Shown here: positions 7,271 through 8,731 of the stretch, piece by piece
How the letters are laid out: each line of letters begins with the position of its first letter
Position numbering within the stretch: position 1 is the first letter of the stretch
NCBI GenBank assembly: GCA_913064935.1
Contig: CAJYBF010000030.1
Span: forward strand, 1-8,731
Length of the DNA: 8,731 nucleotides
From: an uncultured Mollicutes bacterium
Lineage (GTDB): Bacteria; Bacillota_I; Bacilli_A; MAG-NZ
Direction: 5' to 3'
Notes under the pieces: model-generated
Seen by the model: the letters and a program-made list of their open reading frames with translations, nothing else
Databases searched by the model: none
Told to the model about the DNA's origin: nothing
Made by a program: the position numbers and the translations under genes

Positions 7271-7291
7271 CTAGGTTTACACAAAAAAGTG

Positions 7292-7400
7292 TCTCTTCTA
7301 CCATCCAGACTGTACTGTCGGTTCTGGAATCACACCAGATCAGCTTGCGCTCGCGGACTATTACCGCCGGTCGGGAATTTCACCCTGCCCTGAAGAACTA
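7292..7400 (-). ncRNA. FMN riboswitch (RFN element)
   Basis: The minus strand reads the conserved RFN core: TTCTTCAGGGCAGGGTGAAA, then TTCCCGACCGGCGGTAATAG, TCCGCGAGCGC, a variable stem, TCTGGTGTGATTCCAGAACC, GACAGTACAGTCTGGATGG and closing GAAGAG. Outer stem P1 pairs TTCTTC (7392-7397) with GAAGAG (7293-7298). It binds flavin mononucleotide and lowers expression of flavin synthesis or uptake genes. Here it precedes ribU, with a terminator in between and its own promoter about 15 nt upstream. Confidence 0.97.
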
Positions 7401-7537
7401 TTAAGTTGCACATTCATTTTACCACTTTTAGATTTTTTGTCAATCTCCTTTTTAACCTTAGGTTCAACATGTTTCCCTCTTACCAATAACTCATCAGAAA
7501 ATTCTACTTCTCTTTTCTTGTTTCTTCTAGTATTCAT
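7361..7537 (-). CDS. Small basic ORF overlapping the FMN riboswitch (58 aa)
   Basis: No family recognised. The ATG at 7537 has a good GAAGGAG site about 5 nt upstream. The product is 58 aa and Lys/Arg-rich, beginning MNTRRNKKREVEFSDELLVR. Codons 1-44 or so precede the aptamer. The last 12 or so (..SSSGQGEIPDRR) are read from the conserved RFN core, and the TAA stop (7361-7363) is inside it. The ribU promoter (7416-7443) also lies within the ORF. It follows recX by 66 bp on the same strand. The strong ribosome site and continuous coding-like frame favour a real small gene. The C-terminus is dictated by a structural RNA, so it is either under relaxed constraint or the ORF is fortuitous. Confidence 0.45.
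   Translation of the reverse strand: MNTRRNKKREVEFSDELLVRGKHVEPKVKKEIDKKSKSGKMNVQLNSSSGQGEIPDRR
7416..7443 (-). promoter_or_regulatory. Promoter of the FMN riboswitch-ribU transcript
   Basis: On the minus strand a perfect TTGACA (7438-7443) is followed by a 16-bp spacer and TAAAAT (7416-7421), with TGG directly before it (extended -10, TGn). The start site would be near 7409, just before the P1 stem of the aptamer, which is the expected arrangement for a riboswitch transcript. Confidence 0.75.
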
Positions 7538-7603
7538 AAGCTCTCCTTCGGATATTTTATATAAATATCTTCTCCAAGAATTGCTAATTTATACTAATAT
7601 TTA

Positions 7604-8101
7604 CTAGTTATTGACAATTTTTTTTACGTCTTGGTAATTAAATCCTCTGTCACATAATTTTTTTATAAGCTTTTGCTTTGGTATATCTTTAACATCAAAT
7701 TTTTTGAATTCTTTTTCAATAGCAGATTCTTCATCAATGACTTCCTTGATTTCATCTAATCTTTCGTTAATTATATGATTTATATCGCTAATCATAAATC
7801 CAGATCTAACTAATCTTTGTTTTAACTGACTAAGATATTTGATTAAAGAAACAATTTTAATCTTTCTCAATTCTTTATCGATGATTTCGTTTAACAATTC
7901 AACTACTGTTTCCTCAGTAAACTCATACATTATATCTTCGATAAAATTCTCATCAACACCCTTTAACTTAAGTGTCCGTTTAAGAAATATCGGACCCTTT
8001 TTGCTTGTTATAACAGACTCAAGCATATTCTTACAATATCTTTCATCATCAAGCAATTTATCTTCAAGCAATTTATCAATAATAACACTTATAAACTTTC
8101 T
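7604..8101 (-). pseudogene. recX: RecX family regulator, N-terminus missing
   Basis: RecX binds RecA filaments and modulates RecA activity. The C-terminal 165 codons are present. The family hallmark IIDKLLEDKLLDDERYCKN begins near the left end of the fragment, then KKGPIFLKRTLKLKGVDE, and it ends with a final three-helix repeat (KQKLIKKLCDRGFNYQDVKKIV). Homologues have roughly 50 or more residues before this point. Here the frame hits TGA at 8102-8104 and the upstream DNA encodes an unrelated phage-like protein. A TTG at 8071 could start a short product, but it would cut into the conserved motif and has no good ribosome site. So the gene is truncated by a junction, real or artefactual, at about 8085-8104. 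It ends with tandem stops TAG TAA. Identification is good. Confidence 0.8.
8049..8078 (-). repeat. 15-bp tandem duplication in recX
   Basis: TCAAGCAATTTATC occurs twice with a 15-bp period (8049-8062 and 8064-8077), encoding DKLLE-DKLLD in RecX. The encoded length still fits the family motif, so it need not be a recent expansion. It lies only 10-25 bp from the recX truncation point. Confidence 0.7.
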
Positions 8102-8303
8102 TCATATAAGTTGCATGCAAATCGTAGAGTCAGTCTAATTCCGTGACTATCAAATCTGTCGGCTCATTAAGACGAAGGGCAGTTAGTAAAAAATCGTTGG
8201 CAATTTCATACACGCTCGAATTTATCCAGTCCTTGAAATAAGTCGCAAGGCTATCGTCTTGGACGTATAACGCAAGCTCAGTTTCGAGTTCCCCCAAATT
8301 CAT
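8076..8303 (-). pseudogene. Phage head-tail adaptor-like protein, N-terminal fragment with in-frame TGA
   Basis: The ATG at 8303 (MNLGELETELALYVQDDSL) has GAGAGG 5 nt upstream. The 57 codons to the first TGA (8130-8132) read like the N-terminus of phage adaptor/connector proteins, recalled from memory: FKDWINSSVYEIANDF (23-38) followed by LTALRLNEPTDLIVTE. Such proteins commonly continue with a Trp then LYxLPxxYxKKxFxC. Here the codon at the Trp position is TGA, and beyond it the same frame reads LYDLHATYMKKVYKCYY to a TGA at 8076. The similarity therefore continues past the first stop until RecX coding begins in another frame. The start overlaps the preceding stop as ATGA, a phage-style coupled junction. 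Codon use is less AT-rich than in recX. Family assignment is moderate; no search was possible. Confidence 0.5.
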
Positions 8304-8536
8304 GCTAACCTCTCTTCTTTAATCTTTTCGAGTTTGTGTGTGCCATCGAAATCCAAGATCAGTGATCCAGCAGACAAGAAATTTTCTGCCTTGCGAATAC
8401 CACCTTGAAAGATAATAGGGCTATAGTTACAGATGCTTGTAACAGTGTGTAGTTCATGAAAGTTCATTTGAACTTTTTCAAAATTTCTAGATTGACTAGC
8501 AGGATTCAATCCTGTGAGTGAAATATTAACTTGCAT
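8300..8536 (-). CDS. Primase-polymerase-like (AEP) N-terminal fragment
   Basis: A 78-codon ORF with a clear ribosome site (AGGAAAG, 3 nt before the ATG). The text NYSPIIFQGGIRKAENFLSAGSLILDFDG (residues 37-65) resembles the N-terminus of phage/plasmid archaeo-eukaryotic-type primase-polymerases. In those, a YSxxxFxxxxRKxxNF stretch leads to the metal-binding DxD strand; here it is D62 and D64 in LILDFD. Complete proteins continue for hundreds of residues, including a catalytic His and further Asp. This one stops 14 residues after the DxD and runs by ATGA overlap into the adaptor-like gene. It is therefore truncated or a remnant, and unlikely to be catalytic. The flanking genes are also phage-like fragments. 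The family call comes from memory of motif layout; an unrelated small phage protein is the alternative. Confidence 0.5.
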   Translation of the reverse strand: MQVNISLTGLNPASQSRNFEKVQMNFHELHTVTSICNYSPIIFQGGIRKAENFLSAGSLILDFDGTHKLEKIKEERLA

Positions 8537-8621
8537 ATTCTTTCCTATAAAATTAATTTAGTTTTGCAATGCTTTTTTTTCAGCCGCATTACTAGCTGCT
8601 TTTAGCAGTATTCTTATGGAC
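8537..8621 (-). other. Short gap with a possible broken small ORF
   Basis: An ATG overlapping the preceding stop (ATGA at 8622-8625) gives only three codons (MSP). The next frame is open for 21 codons (ESIRILLKAASNAAEKKALQN, to a TAA at about 8558) but has no usable start, as if one base were gained or lost near the ATG. It contains a small CTGC/GCAG hairpin and an eight-base homopolymer (8573-8580). Nothing else is visible. Confidence 0.25.
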
Positions 8622-8731
8622 TCATGTTTTCACCCCCGTTTGGGTCAGTAATAGTTGAAAGTCAGTGGTAGAAGTATTCGCATCAACCTGCGTCTGTATC
8701 CAGGCATCAACATCACACCTGCGCCATCTGA
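8622..8731 (-). CDS. AlpA/excisionase-like DNA-binding protein, C-terminal end
   Basis: Only the last 35 codons are inside the window; the gene runs off the right edge. It begins RWRRCDVDAWIQTQ, which matches the wing and end of the short winged-helix proteins of the AlpA/excisionase (MerR-like HTH) type, where (V)RWxxxDVxxWI is the usual closing motif. Such proteins regulate integrase expression or direct prophage excision. The remaining tail (VDANTSTTDFQLLLTQTGVKT) is not diagnostic. It ends in TGA overlapping an ATG. GC in the last 91 bases is 43/91 by hand count, well above the 16/60 in part of recX. The call rests on a short motif. Confidence 0.45.
   Translation of the reverse strand, partial: RWRRCDVDAWIQTQVDANTSTTDFQLLLTQTGVKT

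Noticed and set aside
7222..7284. N-terminal extension of RibU in the open frame up to 7284 (starting MCKPSPKK)
   Set aside because: It is read through the riboswitch terminator hairpin and its T tract. The ATG at 7221 has a strong AAGGAGG and a normal membrane-protein start.
8049..8078. Tandem repeat as a CRISPR or attachment site
   Set aside because: Only two 15-bp units with no spacers, and they encode a normal-length RecX motif. No matching copy was seen elsewhere in the window.
1..8100. Host genetic code with UGA as Trp (mycoplasma code)
   Set aside because: Trp codons in the housekeeping genes are TGG and rbgA terminates in TGA at the expected length.
7839..8138. Plus-strand open frames at 580-792, 2626-2817, 4202-4408, 6755-7042 and 7839-8138, and the minus-strand frame at 5468-5680
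   Set aside because: They lie antisense to well-supported genes, have low-complexity Ser/Ile/Asn-rich translations and no family features, so they are shadows.
8537..8621. Small protein ESIRILLKAASNAAEKKALQN as a gene
   Set aside because: No start codon in frame; the only ATG nearby gives three codons. It would require an assumed frameshift.
8076..8731. A complete prophage or novel defence system at the right end
   Set aside because: Only truncated pieces are present, with no integrase, attachment repeat or complete effector gene visible in the window.

Overview
The window is AT-rich, compact DNA that looks like a low-GC Gram-positive-type chromosome over roughly positions 1-8100. The order ftsK-lepB-rbgA-rnhB next to topA, purine-rich Shine-Dalgarno sites, an FMN riboswitch with a terminator hairpin, and sigma-A-like promoters all fit Firmicutes or Mollicutes. 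UGA is a stop here (rbgA ends in TGA, and Trp is TGG). A UGA-decoding mycoplasma is therefore unlikely, while an Acholeplasma-, Haloplasma- or Izemoplasma-like Mollicute, or a related Firmicute, is possible. This placement is inference.

Layout: (1) Positions 1-254 (minus) hold the 5' end of topA with its own promoter. It is broken by an in-frame TAG at codon 55, where the family normally has Tyr. (2) Positions 384-5407 (minus) are one tight run from a clear promoter at 5439-5467. It encodes an unrecognised one-helix membrane protein, an FtsK/SftA-like DNA translocase lacking membrane helices, signal peptidase I, ribosome-assembly GTPase RbgA and RNase HII, and ends at a hairpin terminator. 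(3) A Cof-type HAD phosphatase (plus) diverges from this run. It shares a bidirectional terminator with (4) a convergent minus-strand riboflavin transporter gene (ribU) controlled by a textbook FMN riboswitch. A 58-codon ORF overlaps that riboswitch. (5) recX (minus) has lost its N-terminal part at about 8085-8104.

(6) From about 8100 to the right edge the DNA changes character. It is less AT-rich and holds pieces of genes that do not belong to the housekeeping context: a phage head-tail adaptor-like N-terminus with a TGA at an expected Trp, the first 78 residues of a primase-polymerase-like protein, and the C-terminus of an AlpA/excisionase-like DNA-binding protein. This is either degraded mobile DNA inserted in recX or an assembly/amplification chimera. 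Nonsense changes at both ends of an otherwise clean window favour end-of-contig artefacts, but I cannot decide from the sequence alone.

I see no clear novel defence or mobile system. The most interesting biological leads are the FtsK-like protein, which deviates at three normally conserved motor residues, paired with an overlapping membrane-protein gene; the small ORF that runs through the FMN aptamer; and the mosaic right end.
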